Assembly (NCBI RefSeq): GCF_052324685.1
Contig: NW_027506900.1
Location: 267,501-331,500 of the forward strand
From: Brachyhypopomus gauderio
Taxonomy: Eukaryota > Chordata > Actinopteri > Gymnotiformes > Hypopomidae
Direction of reading: 5' to 3'
DNA length: 64,000 bases
The notes below the pieces were generated by a model. That model was not told the DNA's origin, made no database searches, and saw only the letters and a program-made list of their open reading frames with translations. A program made the position numbers and the translations under genes. Positions 33,601-45,538 of the stretch are shown here, one piece after another. Each line of letters begins with the position of its first letter. Within the stretch, counting starts at the first letter, position 1.

Positions 33601-36600
33601 GCTGCAGTGAGTCAGCTAGTAGCTGACCTACCGAGCACCTGACCCTCACTCAGACCTGTCAATCACTGTCCTGACCCTCACTCAGACCTGTCAATCACTG
33701 TCCTGACCCTCACTCAGACCTGTCAATCACTGTCCTGACCCTCACTCAGACCTGTCAGTCACTGTCCTGACCCTCACTCAGACCTGTCAGTCACTGTCCT
33801 GACCCTCACTCAGACCTGTCAGTCACTGTCCTGACCCTCACCCAGACCTGTCAATCACAGGTGTCCTGTCCCTCACTCAGACCTGTCAATCACAGGTGTC
33901 CTGTCCCTCACTCAGACCTGTCAATCACAGGTGTCCTGTCCCTCACTCAGACCTGTCAATCACAGGTGTCCTGTCCCTCACTCAGACCTGTCAATCACAG
34001 GTGTCCTGTCCCTCACTCAGACCCGTACATCACAGGTGTCCTGTCCCTCACTCAGACCCGTACATCACAGGTGTCCTGTCCCTCACTCAGACCCGTACAT
34101 CACAGGTGTCCTGTCCATCACTCAGACCCGTCAATCACAGGTGTCCTGTCCCTCACCCAGACCCGTCAATCACAGGTGTCCTGTCCCTCACCCAGACCCG
34201 TACATCACAGGTGTCCTGTCCCTCACTCAGACCTGTCAATCACTGTCCTGACCCTCACTCAGACCTGTCAATCACTGTCCTGACCCTCACTCAGACCTGT
34301 CAATCACTGTCCTGACCCTCACTCAGACCTGTCAATCACTGTCCTGACCCTCACTCAGACCTGTCAATCACTGTCCTGACCCTCACTCAGACCTGTCAAT
34401 CACTGTCCTGACCCTCACTCAGACCTGTCAATCACTGTCCTGACCCTCACTCAGACCTGTCAATCACTGTCCTGACCCTCACTCAGACCTGTCAATCACT
34501 GTCCTGACCCTCACTCAGACCTGTCAATCACTGTCCTGACCCTCACTCAGACCTGTCAGTCACTGTACTGACCCTCACTCAGACCTGTCAGTCACTGTAC
34601 TGTCCCTCACTCAGACCTGTCAATCACAGGTGTCCTGTCCCTCACTCAGACCTGTCAATCACAGGTGTCCTGTCCCTCACTCAGACCTGTCAATCACAGG
34701 TGTCCTGTCCCTCACTCAGACCTGTCAATCACAGGTGTCCTGTCCCTCACTCAGACCTGTCAATCACAGGTGTCCTGTCCCTCACTCAGACCTGTCAATC
34801 ACAGGTGTCCTGTCCCTCACTCAGACCTGTCAATCACAGGTGTCCTGTCCCTCACTCAGACCTGTCAATCACAGGTGTCCTGTCCCTCACTCAGACCTGT
34901 CAATCACAGGTGTCCTGTCCCTCACTCAGACCTGTCAATCACAGGTGTCCTGTCCCTCACTCAGACCTGTCAATCACAGGTGTCCTGTCCCTCACTCAGA
35001 CCTGTCAATCACAGGTGTCCTGTCCCTCACTCAGACCTGTCAATCACAGGTGTCCTGTCCCTCACTCAGACCTGTCAATCACAGGTGCCCTGTCCCTCAC
35101 TCAGACCTGTCAATCACAGGTGCCCTGTCCCTCACTCAGACCTGTCAATCACAGGTGTCATGTCCCTCACTCAGACCTGTCAATCACAGGTGTCCTGTCC
35201 CTCACTCAGACCTGTCAATCACAGGTGTCCTGTCCCTCACTCAGACCTGTCAATCACAGGTGTCCTGTCCCTCACTCAGACCTGTCAATCACAGGTGTCC
35301 TGTCCCTCACTCAGACCTGTCAATCACAGGTGTCCTGTCCCTCACTCAGACCTGTCAATCACAGGTGTCATGTCCCTCACTCAGACCCGTACATCACAGG
35401 TGTCCTGTCCCTCACTCAGACCCGTACTTCACAGGTGTCCTGTCCCTCACTCAGACCCGTACTTCACAGGTGTCCTGTCCCTCACTCAGACCTGTCAATC
35501 ACAGGTGTCCTGTCCCTCACCCAGACCTGTCAATCACAGGTGTCCTGTCCCTCACCCAGACCTGTCAATCACAGGTGTCCTGTCCCTCACCCAGACCTGT
35601 CAATCACAGGTGTCCTGTCCCTCACTCAGACCTGTCAATCACAGGTGTCCTGTCCCTCACTCAGACCTGTCAATCACAGGTGTCCTGTCCCTCACTCAGA
35701 CCTGTCAATCACAGGTGTCCTGTCCCTCACTCAGACCTGTCAATCACAGGTGTCCTGTCCCTCACTCAGACCTGTCAATCACAGGTGTCCTGTCCCTCAC
35801 TCAGACCTGTCAATCACAGGTGTCCTGTCCCTCACTCAGACCTGTCAATCACAGGTGTCCTGTCCCTCACTCAGACCTGTCAATCACAGGTGTCCTGTCC
35901 CTCACTCAGACCTGCCCGTCTGCTGGCTTTATTGGTAAATGCAAAATCTGTTAATAGAGACAAGCTGTTTAAAATTAGTGGCTTGGGTAAATCAGGTGCA
36001 TTACATATTCTCTTAATAAATATCATAAATCCTGTAACGCAATTAAAAAGCCTCAAACTACATTTTGAACCCATGAGAACTGTTGAAGAGAGCCAGTGGA
36101 GGTCAGACAGGGAAAAGAGCCCTGCTGATATTAACCAGAGCTCAAAAGACTGTGCGGGGGAGTTTCCCCATGTGCTCTTGCCCTGTTGGTATGTCTACCT
36201 GTGGTACACCACCACGTTTACTCTACTTTGATTAACGTCAACTGACAAAATAAGCAATGTCAATACAGCTTGCTTAACGATACTCAGTTACTATCTGGCA
36301 TCTGCGCAAATCAAACTAACTGCATTTTAGGGGGCTGCTGGGGCCCTGAGGGGGGGTGTGGGGTGTGGGAGGGAGGCTCACACAGGCCTGCAGATGACCA
36401 GGTCTCCTTTGTTGGTGCCGTAGGCCAGGCCCATGCCAGGCTCTGGTAGCCAGCGTGCAGAGTTGATGCTGACGTGCCTGCGTTGGTCTGGAGCCATGGG
36501 GTACACCACATTATACACCATCTACACAACACACACACACACACACACACACACAGATTGTGTAGTTTTAGTATATGAAACAGATCGCTAGGTAAAACAT

Positions 36601-39600
36601 GACGAATGGGCCTCACACGTACCCTGATGGACGTCTCTCCTCCATGGGGCTGCTGCAGACGGAACACTTGTGCCACCATGTGGTCAGTGGTGGGATGGAG
36701 CAGGATTCTGCGTGAAGCCAGTCCCACCATTACGTAGCAGCCCATTGGAGACAGGCTGACGGAGATGGCGTTAGGACCTGAAGACAGACGAGATATTTCA
36801 CTGGTTACTTAGTTCTCATTTAGATTAGTTCCTTATTTGAGGACAAACTCCCAGCAACATAAAAAGCCCAATGCTCCAGTGTACACCTGAACATGCCCAG
36901 ATACAGTCCAGAAGAATCGCCGTCCTGAGAGAGTTACTCCCAAACAAAATCAGGACATGTGTGGCTTGAATATTTTGGTTTCTAAAAAGGGTGACTAACA
37001 GGAACTAAGCAAACTACCCGTGAGGAGCAGCAGTGGGTTATGGCTGGGAGGCCGAGCCCACAAACACTCCTCACGTCCACTGACCGAATCTCTTGGTGTA
37101 GAGTATCTCCCCCAGGTTGTGGGGGGCCAGAGAGTAGATGGCGAGGATCCCCTCATCTGGGAAACCCCTCTGACTGCTGGGGATGAAGACGGCCAGGAGC
37201 TGCCCGTCCGCCGATATGTCACAGCTGGCGTCGTTGTAGATTTTACAGTGTGGAACCAGCACATTCATGGAGGCTGCACAAGACACAATCGATCCATAAA
37301 AGAAATTAATAAAGGCAACATCCTCATTTAATTACTGCTTGGCCTGATAAACACAATTTTAAATCATGATTTTGATACAGTGCAAGATGCTGTGTACATC
37401 ATGTCTACTTTTCAAAGATCAGTGTGTTGACCTACAGATTTTGCTTTATGTACTTCAAAAATAAATAAATTCCAAGGTGAGCTTTTCTACTCGAAGGCTG
37501 TGTGTGGTGCTTCTAGGAAAACTACCATTGCTGATCTCGGGCAGGTCAAACTTGGTGAAGTCCCACCACTGTAGTCTGTATGTGGTGTTGGCTATGTTAC
37601 TGGCCACTGCTGACTGGCCATCACCAATCGATGCACCTGTAGAAAAGCACATTACTGACTGAATCAGAGTCAGTACATCTTCACTATGTTAAGCATTAGC
37701 CCAGCATTATTTCCTTGTTGAGAGAGCAGCAACTGCACTGCGGGTACCTGCTAGCACTCGGTTGATGGAGGAGTGGGTTGCCAGACCTGACTGACCCCTC
37801 TCGTGAAATATACCAGCATAAGGAAGATATTCAGGCAACAGGAACCTCCTTCAAAAACAACAATGAACAAGTCAAAACCTCTGGAAGCCTTTAATCCGTA
37901 CTGGTGTCTTAATTCAAAGTGAGCAAGCATGACATCAGTGTGATGCAGCATGGGGGCGGGGCTCACCGTGGCACAAATCGGCCGAGAGAGGGGGCGGACA
38001 TTCGCGCGTTGCGGGGCATTCTGTGCCTCGTTCGGTCTCCAGGCTCCCTGGAGATCAAAAGAAAAACTTCAAGCCTAAACATATCGCTCGCCGAAGGAAG
38101 CAAGCCATGGTGATAACACACGCTTGACTCATTAACATTCCCATGCGCTCACAGGGGACGGGAGATGGACCTACCCTTCCCGTTACTTAAGGTCAGACAT
38201 GAGCCTCATTACTGCAAAGGACGATTAGCAAACCTAAAAAGTGTGTACTGCAAGTGTCCTAAAACAAACTATGTCACCTTACACTGAACACATGGACACT
38301 GCCAATCCAATCAGAAATTTGTCCTACATTATCTTTTATATACATGCATATATTTATATATATGTATATATATAAATACATAAACCCAAGAACATGTTCA
38401 GTTATCATTTTTGTGAAAAACACCTTCATCCTGAAAGAGGAAACATCTTTCAGGAAAGAGGGCCAGTATCTGTACAAGCCTGCAGCTAAGATGGAATCTA
38501 CAAGTAATGGAATGCAAGCTGTGTAATCTAAAGAGAAGACCCACTCTATCTCCTCATAGTCAGCATCGCTGCCCTCTGCTGGCGTGGAGGAAGGGTTGCC
38601 GGCCTGGTTGTCGGAGGAGGAGGAGAGGGTACGCAAGCGGTTCTGTAGGGAGCGTTGGCGAATACTTTCCCTCCGGGACAGATACTGGATCATCCTCTGA
38701 GCATAATACGCTGCTGGAGATAATCTGTACAAGAAAAAAAAACTGATGGCATTAATCTGAAAATCAACACGAACTATAGCCAACCGAGATGAAATGCCAG
38801 TATGTGTACCTGGCAGGGTCTGGGTAAATAGGATGATCTCGGGATCCAGACATATCGTACCGGGAGAAAGGGAACAGTGATGACTCCAGAAGCCTCCTAA
38901 AAACAGGAGAACCCATATTATCTGATTTTCTACACAAGCAAGACCGAAAGCAATACTGGAGGATAATTGCAAGGCGGTGCCGAGCCACACCAGACCTTCT
39001 GAGCGAGTCCTCGTCAGGGGTATCCACAGGCACCTCTGGGTTTAAGGCTTCTTGTGCCGCTTCTGTGGAGGGGCTGGCCGTGGCCTGCCGGTACACCCTC
39101 TCCCACTGCCCCGTCGCCTGGTTGTACACCAGGCCCATGGGCTGCTGGCCCTGCAGGCCAGAAGAGGGCTCGGTGGGCTCCAGACCCCTCACTTCAGCAG
39201 AGTGGGCCTCCCCTCTGGAGCCCTGGCCAGGGTCCTCGAAGGCGGGCACGGGGAGCTGCCAGGGGGGCCCGTCCTGAGAGGAGGTGGAGGAGGCCTGTGC
39301 GGAGCGCTCCCAGCGCTGGGTGTCGTGGTTGAAGGTGAGGAGGTTGTGGCAGGAGCGGCAGCGGTTGGGGTGGCTGGGAGGCGGCCCGGCGCCACTGTCC
39401 GCCCCGTGGGAGGAGGCGCGGTGGGACGGCCCGGGCCTCTCGGAGTCCATGCTGCTGGCCAGCAGCTCCTGCACCGGACCCTGGCCGGCCACCTCGCGGC
39501 TCCCCCCGGGCCTCTCCAGGTCCTGCATGCGCTCGTACTCCATGAAGTATCGGCTCAGGTTGCACTGGAGAACGTTCCGGATGGACGCGGGGTTGCTGCG

Positions 39601-42010
39601 CTGGGTGCTGTCGTAGAACGGATGGTGGCCACTGCTGGTGCCGTCGTTGGGCCGGCCCTGCCGGGGGTCGGCGCCGGGAAGCACCAGGCCGCGCCCCTCG
39701 GTGGCCGACGTGTAGATGGGGGAGGAGGAGGAGCCGTCGGTGTAGCGGTGCAGGGGGTGCAGTCCCATGGCGGACGAGCTAGTCCTGGGAGGCAGTACCA
39801 CACCTCTGCCACCGATAACACTGCCCAGGGCAGCGTCAGGACCGGTGCTCAGCAGACTACCGGACCAGTCCGGCCCAGGCATGCGCGCCGAGGGCTCTGT
39901 AGGACCGCCTGACTGTGGGTTCAAGGGTAGGTTCGTTCTGAGAGACAACAGGCCTCTATGCAGGGAGCTCCCCGCAGTCCCGCTGTAAACACTACTGAAA
40001 GCTGAAGGCCTGTCCGTGGTGGTCTGCTGCAGGCTGGGGGCGGTGGAGAAGGCCGAGGCAGGTGGCGGGGGCGGGTGGCTCTGGGGGTGCGGGTGGGAGT
40101 CCGTAGGCTGGAGGGCCGAGGGGTTCTGGCCCAGCAGGTTCCGGGAGGCGGCGCAGCGACTGCACAGGCAGCCCAGACCCAGGTGCTGCGTGCAGCCTTG
40201 CGGGGGAGGGCGGTCGCCCAGCTCGCCCCGCCCGGGGTACTGGAACAGGGGGAGGGTGGCCGGGGGTTCGCGGGGCTCCTGCGCGGACCGGGCCTGGTCG
40301 CCCGCCGCCACCCCGGTGGAACGGGACGACAGGATGTGCAGGAAGTTGTGTAGGATTGGCGTGCGGCGGACGGGGGGGGAGCGCAAGAGGGAGCGCTGAC
40401 GGAACAGGGCCATTTCCATGCTGTCCATGGGGACGTCCGAGTCCTCTTCATTCTACGCACCGCGGACAAACACAGCAGTGAGGAAAAACGTGGCCAGCAA
40501 CTGCTTCCCAAAGTCCACATGCAGCAGAGACAAATCAGATTCACATCTTGCAGTTGCCAAGTCAACACGGACCTCGAAGGAACGTAAAAGATTTTTCTTT
40601 ATCACGCGTGTCAAAAGAATGAAGAAGAGAAGGCTTCCTACCTGCTGGTTGGATGGGTTAACAATAGCCGTCAGAAGATTGTGGCCAAGGGGGTCAAACC
40701 GTACTAACCTAAAAAAGAGGCGAAACGTAAAAAGACGAAAATAAAACCCTCACAGAAAATCACATTTTGATACATACACACGGGTATTGTGATCGTGTGG
40801 CCTACCTGACGCGCTCGGCCTCACTGCCCGTCTTGACGACGGCGAAGGGCTCGGGCCGGCTCCAGTCCCAGAAGTGCAGCTCGTTATTGGTGGCGATGAG
40901 CAGCAACTGGGCCGTGGGGTGGAAGGCTAGCGAGGCGATTGCGATGTTGCCCTCAGTGAACCAGCTTTCACTGCCCCCCTGCACAACATACACATCAAAC
41001 CCTAACATCCCGCCACAGCACAAGACACGCAGGATACTCTAGCATCCCGCGACAGCACAGGACATGTAGGATACTCTAGCATCCCGCCACAGCACAGGAC
41101 ATGTGGGATACCCTAACATCCCGCGACAGCACAGGACACGTGGGATACCCTAACATCCCGCCACAGCACGGGACACGTGGGATACCCTAACATCCGGCCA
41201 CAGCACAGGACATGCAAACATGACTTGAAAGCATATTATTTGACAAATGCTGCAAAATCTCCCGAACTTACATGTAGATCCCATATGCGAACTTCCCCAT
41301 CGAGGCAGCCGGAAGCCACCAGACCTGGGATAGTCGGGTGGAAGGTAAGACACCACGGCGTGCGCCGGTGACCGACCAGAGAATGCAGGCACTTTCCCGT
41401 CTTCACCTCGGTGATGTAAATGTTGTGGTTGACATGAGTGGAGGCCATAAGGTTCCTGTTAAGATAATAAGACCACCATGAGCATAATGCACCGTGACTG
41501 CACACTCATTAGTACTAAATAAGCATTAATGGCAGTGGTAATTACAACAAAAAAACAGATTACAATAAAACCTGTAATAATGTACTAACAGTTCTTTATT
41601 GCCTACCTGTCTGGGCTGAAGGCCAACAGGAATGTTGATCGAGGGTTATCTGGGAGTTCCACTTTCTGTATAAGGCACAATGAAATGATGTGGCTTCTCA
41701 AAACCAACACTACCCATCACACCACACCAACATTCACACCAGCATCACTGCAGCGGCCCATGCAGTTCCCTCCGGGCCGCTTATCTGTGAGACTATTGTG
41801 AATCCTCATGTGTACAGCGGGCAGGTGGAAGTAAAGAGGCCACGTTCTGTAGCCCTGCTGCTGAAAGCATCAGTGTACCTGACTCTGCAGTTTCATCGAA
41901 CGGGTCCTCTCCTCCGCCAACTGCTGCAAGAACCGGTGGGATCCCAACACCTGGGCCCCCCGCTCCCGGCCCGACAGGACCAGAACTGCGTTCCTGTTCT
42001 GCACGGCCAT
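30691..42010 (-). CDS. ambra1: AMBRA1, autophagy and CUL4 substrate-receptor scaffold
   Basis: AMBRA1 positively regulates Beclin-1-dependent autophagy and acts with DDB1-CUL4 (cyclin D turnover in mammals). Coding exons in gene order: 42010-41879, 41665-41607, 41455-41272, 40978-40806, 40708-40642, 40452-38996, 38896-38810, 38724-38545, 38047-37967, 37848-37748, 37636-37526, 37273-37085, 36777-36623, 36521-36382, 33231-33127, 32996-32830, 31780-31649, 31214-30691. They sum to 4044 nt, all phases agreeing: 1347 aa, against 1298 in human. WD repeats occupy about residues 55-215 ([41 protein letters not shown]). One 1457-nt exon encodes the Ser/Pro-rich middle. Both dynein-light-chain TQT motifs are kept (about 1108-1110 and 1120-1122). 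Near the C-terminus is [16 protein letters not shown]. Start: [18 protein letters not shown] aligns with the human N-terminus. Whether this is the a or b paralog cannot be decided here. Confidence 0.97.
31649..31780 (-). CDS. ambra1: Extra acidic/Thr-rich exon of ambra1
   Basis: A 132-nt exon, phase 1 to 1, with acceptor ttctcag and donor gtaccc. It encodes [18 protein letters not shown] and onward, a Ser/Thr/Glu-rich low-complexity stretch between the TQT-motif exon and the terminal exon. Its length and composition differ from the short Gly/Glu linker at this place in human AMBRA1. It could be skipped without shifting the frame. The exon call rests on splice consensus and phase. Confidence 0.7.
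32103..32806. repeat. About 50-bp minisatellite, 14 copies
   Basis: Units of 48-50 bp (gtgcagtggtgggagtgttg plus gggctcttacagtgtcgggg and ggaggaag), length varying by the number of G. In an ambra1 intron, ending only about 24 bp from the donor of exon 32996-32830. One strand is strongly G-rich. Confidence 0.95.
33639..35913. repeat. Composite 32/35-bp minisatellite, about 2.3 kb
   Basis: Two interleaved unit types: a 32-bp form (tgaccctcactcagacctgt plus caatcactgtcc) and a 35-bp form (tgtccctcactcagacctgt plus caatcacaggtgtcc). Blocks: 32-bp about 33639-33850; 35-bp about 33851-34230; 32-bp about 34231-34610; 35-bp about 34611-35913. Variant units with cccgtacatc or cccgtacttc cluster at 34020-34210 and 35385-35470. 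It lies in the ambra1 intron between exons 36521-36382 and 33231-33127. The three long overlapping plus-strand ORFs here are repeat artefacts. Confidence 0.97.
36529..36555. repeat. CA microsatellite beside an ambra1 acceptor
   Basis: A (CA)n run directly upstream, in the transcript sense, of the 36521-36382 exon. It forms a GT tract in the pre-mRNA, just before ttgtgtag. Confidence 0.85.
41002..41216. repeat. 37-bp minisatellite, six copies
   Basis: Unit ctaacatcccgccacagcac plus aggacatgtgggatacc, mildly diverged. In the short ambra1 intron between exons 41455-41272 and 40978-40806, filling most of it. Confidence 0.95.
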
Positions 42011-42101
42011 TTTCCTCTCCCTCTCTCAGGCTGAGCGTTTGGCTCAGGCCTTCAGCACACAAAGGCCAGTCACTAACTCAACAGCCCATAGGCCATGCAG
42101 A
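42011..42101 (-). promoter_or_regulatory. ambra1: ambra1 5' UTR part with an upstream ORF
   Basis: The exon carrying the start codon begins after a strong minus-strand acceptor (tctcttctcttctag, at 42102). Its 91-nt leader has an upstream ATG at 42096 (tctgcATGg, purine lacking at -3 but G at +4). This opens an 8-codon ORF ending in TAG at 42073, 62 nt before the main ATG. Confidence 0.65.
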
Positions 42102-42611
42102 CTAGAAGAGAAGAGACAGAGCTTGTTCACTCAACCTAGTCCCACAGAAACCCTGCAGTTAGATGTTTTTATGTATACAAAACTGAATGTTTTAGAAACC
42201 CCTAGTTTCTAAATAATATCAATAATATTGATAACAATGAAAAGGTGACAAAGTTACAGTGCTATATGAAAAGCATTATTAAGTGCTGTACATAATAAGG
42301 ATTAGCCATGATTTGTTATTTGCAACCCAACAACTGTTTATACTTCCTAAAACATTACAAATCCCCCCTGACTATTCTGTAGAATGACATGACTTATACT
42401 TTCAGTAGAAAAGGAACAGATTCGAGCTCCTAAATATGAGGCAACTTCCAGTTATACAAACCAGTCAAGCTGGCCAATTTAAGAAAATAAGATACATCTA
42501 ATGTTGACCTAATGGTTAAATTTGACACACCACTATGTACAGTTAAATTCAGGCTGACTTGTGCTGCGCTATGAGCCACCATTTGAAAGAAAGGGGGGAA
42601 TAACATCTCCC

Positions 42612-43518
42612 CAGACTGTTAAATGTGGCAGCACTGTGCCCACTGGTGCTCCAGCTACACATATCCCCATCACCAGACTGTTAAATGTGGCAGCACTGTG
42701 GCCACTGGTGCTCCAGCTACACATATCCCCATCACCAGAGTGTTAAATGTGGCAGCACTGTGGCCACTGGTGCTCCAGCTACACATATCCCCATCACCAG
42801 ACTGTTAAATGTGGCAGCACTGTGGCCACTGGTGCTCCAGCTACACATATCCCCATCGCCAGACTTTTAAATGTGGCAGCACTGTGGCCACTGGTGCTCC
42901 AGCTACACATATCCCCATCACCAGACTGTTAAATGTGGCAGCACTGTGCTGCTCCAGCTACACATATCCCCATCACCAGACTGTTAAATGTGGCAGCACT
43001 GTGGCCACTGGTGCTCCAGCTACACATATCCCCATCACCAGAGTGTTAAATGTGGCAGCACTGTGGCCACTGGTGCTCCAGATACACATATCCCCATCAC
43101 CAGACTGTTAAATGTGGCAGCACTGTGGCCACTGGTGCTCCAGCTACACATATCCCCATCGCCAGACTGTTAAATGTGGCAGCACTGTGGCCACTGGTGC
43201 TCCAGCTACACATATCCCCATCACCAGACTGTTAAATGTGGCAGCACTGTGCTGCTCCAGCTACACATATCCCCATCACCAGACTGTTAAATGTGGCAGC
43301 ACTGTGCCCACTGCTGCTCCAGCTACACATATCCCCATCACCAGACTGTTAAATGTGGCAGCACTGTGGCCACTGGTGCTCCAGCTACACATATCCCCAT
43401 CACCAGACTGTTAAATGTGGCAGCACTGTGCCCACTGCTGCTCCAGCTACACATATCCCCATCACCAGACTGTTAAATGTGGCAGCACTGTGCCCACTGC
43501 TGCTCCAGCTACACATCA
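42612..43518. repeat. 62-bp minisatellite, about 15 copies
   Basis: Unit ttaaatgtggcagcactgtg plus gccactggtgctccagctac and acatatccccatcaccagactg. Copies are highly similar. Two copies (around 42943 and 43246) share the same internal 7-bp deletion (gccactg... to gtgctgctcc), so part of the array was duplicated as a block. It lies upstream of the ambra1 start-codon exon, presumably in its first intron. Confidence 0.96.
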
Positions 43519-43839
43519 CCGTCGTGATGCCACTCTATTAGTGCTGCCAGCTGAGGTGACCAGCGCTGCCCTGCTAGCCATCCTGGCTAGAAACTGCGTC
43601 AAATCCGCTCAGCCCCACAGTCCCAGCTAGTGGCGACTCATTACTATGCGGCTGAGGTGTTAACCATGTACATTCTTGGCTGACATACCACAAAAAAACC
43701 CTCAAAATAAAAAAAAGTATCGCACAAATCTCTCGTCTGACCGCAGCTAACAATAACTCAATAACGACAGTCACCAGCGCGCGCGCCCAAATATGGGAAC
43801 TGGCTGGCAGCTAGCAGTGATTACATTAGCACCAGTGGG

Positions 43840-44110
43840 CTAGCTAGCGGCTAGCGGCTATTCCCCCCCAAAGTGGCGCCTCTAGATATGGATAACGACG
43901 TTCGGTCGGACGTGGTCACGTCGGAGAAGCGGCGGTGAAACGAGGCAGTCGCCACCGAACATACCCGCCGTCGTGTATTTTTTTGGCCGAGATGTCATCG
44001 AAGGCGCAGCGGAACGCCAGCTAGCCAGCTAGCCGACACCAGCTAGCGAGCCGAGCCTGTTTGCTACTTGAAGCCAAGCAGAAATGTCAATTCCGTTTTT
44101 TGAACGCGTA
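43840..44110 (-). promoter_or_regulatory. ambra1: Candidate ambra1 promoter / first exon region
   Basis: Locally GC- and CpG-rich compared with AT-rich flanks (for example cgacgttcggtcggacgtgg and gagaagcggcggtgaaacg). It is dotted with gctagc motifs. The position fits the 5' end of a minus-strand ambra1 transcript whose next exon starts at 42101. No start site can be fixed. Confidence 0.4.
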
Positions 44111-45538
44111 ACGACGATGCCATACGACTTCTTACACGCCAGTCGGAGTGCGGTCATATCCTTTAGTAATGTTTACGATCGATCCATTCTGCTAACTTTA
44201 CTCTTTAAAAACGATTTCTAGGAACCCAAGGAAAAAAATATCGTTAGCTAGCTTAGCTAGATTATTGGTTAGTGAAAACCTTGGCGTAGGCAGGCATGTG
44301 AGTCGAGCCAAGATGCTGTATTGTTGAGGTAGGCGCAATAATAGAGAACAGAGCACATAGATGCATCTTCATATACTGACTGCTTTATGTTAAAGGTACA
44401 GTGTGATACAAGAACAACAGATGACCCATAAGCAGTTTATGAAGTAACTTATCTAATTCATTGACTGTAAACCAAAACTAATGAATAAAGTAAGTGTCTT
44501 CAAAAAGGGGCTTATAATAGAATCACAGTGTAGTTTTAAGTGTACATACCTTGATTTCAGCTGTATGACATAGTCACAAGTTTAATCATGTAAGTATTCA
44601 TGTAGTAAGTATTCATCAAGTATATATAATGCATCATCACAAAAGTTTCTAGTTGAGGCTTTCAGGCGATCTGTCAGTATGTTTGATTCATTCATTTCTC
44701 ATGGTGGGTAAATAGTATAAGTCAGCTCTATGCAGTTAATATTAAAGTGTTCTCTTTTGTTACTCTCGTGTGACTTTTTAGAACAATTGTCAAATGTTTG
44801 TTTATTGGTAATTATGTCACAGGAAATAGTAATGAAAATAGCAAGAGAAAAAAATGAATTCTTTTATTTTAGCTTTGAAGCTTGTCAATATAAAATCTAT
44901 ACAGCCACATTTTAACACCAGAACATCTGCAGTGTTGCACTGACTGTTTAAAAATTGAAATTAACTATCAGTATATAAACTGACATTGAATTACCACGAA
45001 AATATAAAGACAATGTAAGCCACACCACTTAAAACTATTGCAAGACCCAGCAAAACCTTGAATGCGTCTGCTACTCCTTATTGTGAAATGGATTCATCCA
45101 GTGCTCACCACTGCACAATTGTACACATATCCACACTTATAGTATTTGTTACTGCTTAACAATAGTTTAATAAACCATAAGCAAAACTGAATGTGCTATT
45201 CATAAAGTGCCTGTAGGTATCTGCATTGCTTATTGGGAGTTGCCACTATTTTGCAAGTATTAAACAAGTGTGCAAAGTTGCACATTGTTGCTGTAAGTGG
45301 AAAACTTTCAAGTACAGAAATTCTCTGAAACACACATTGAAATGGAGTTACGAAAACTTATTAACTTCCTAAACTGTGCATCTATATCAGAAGATAACAA
45401 AGCTTAGACTACTGGAGGACAGTTCTCAGCTCAACATTGCTTACACTTCAACAAGTCTTTATTTAAATGCACACACTCTGATGCTGTCTCTAACATGAGT
45501 TCCCTTGCAGGACAACTCATGGCTTATTTGCATCTAAC

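Larger units (their letters stand above)
42102..45538. other. ambra1 first intron and promoter, glce 3' region
   Basis: Contains a 62-bp minisatellite (42612-43518), a CpG-containing probable promoter (about 43840-44110), then AT-rich sequence up to the glce stop. Minus-strand AATAAA matches (tttatt on plus) at about 45459 and 44863 are candidate glce poly(A) signals, giving a 3' UTR of about 80 or 680 nt. No further gene is seen. Confidence 0.6.

Noticed and set aside
33639-35913. Direct-repeat array resembling CRISPR.
   Set aside because: There are no unique spacers between repeats; the units are contiguous, and the locus is in a vertebrate intron.
33861-36231. Several long ORFs of a repeated Ser/Cys/Pro/His sequence on the plus strand.
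   Set aside because: The same peptide appears in three frames because the unit is 35 bp (frame shifts by one unit each time). It is an intronic minisatellite of the opposite-strand gene ambra1.
39052-39912. A 286-codon plus-strand ORF.
   Set aside because: Antisense shadow of the large 1457-nt ambra1 exon.
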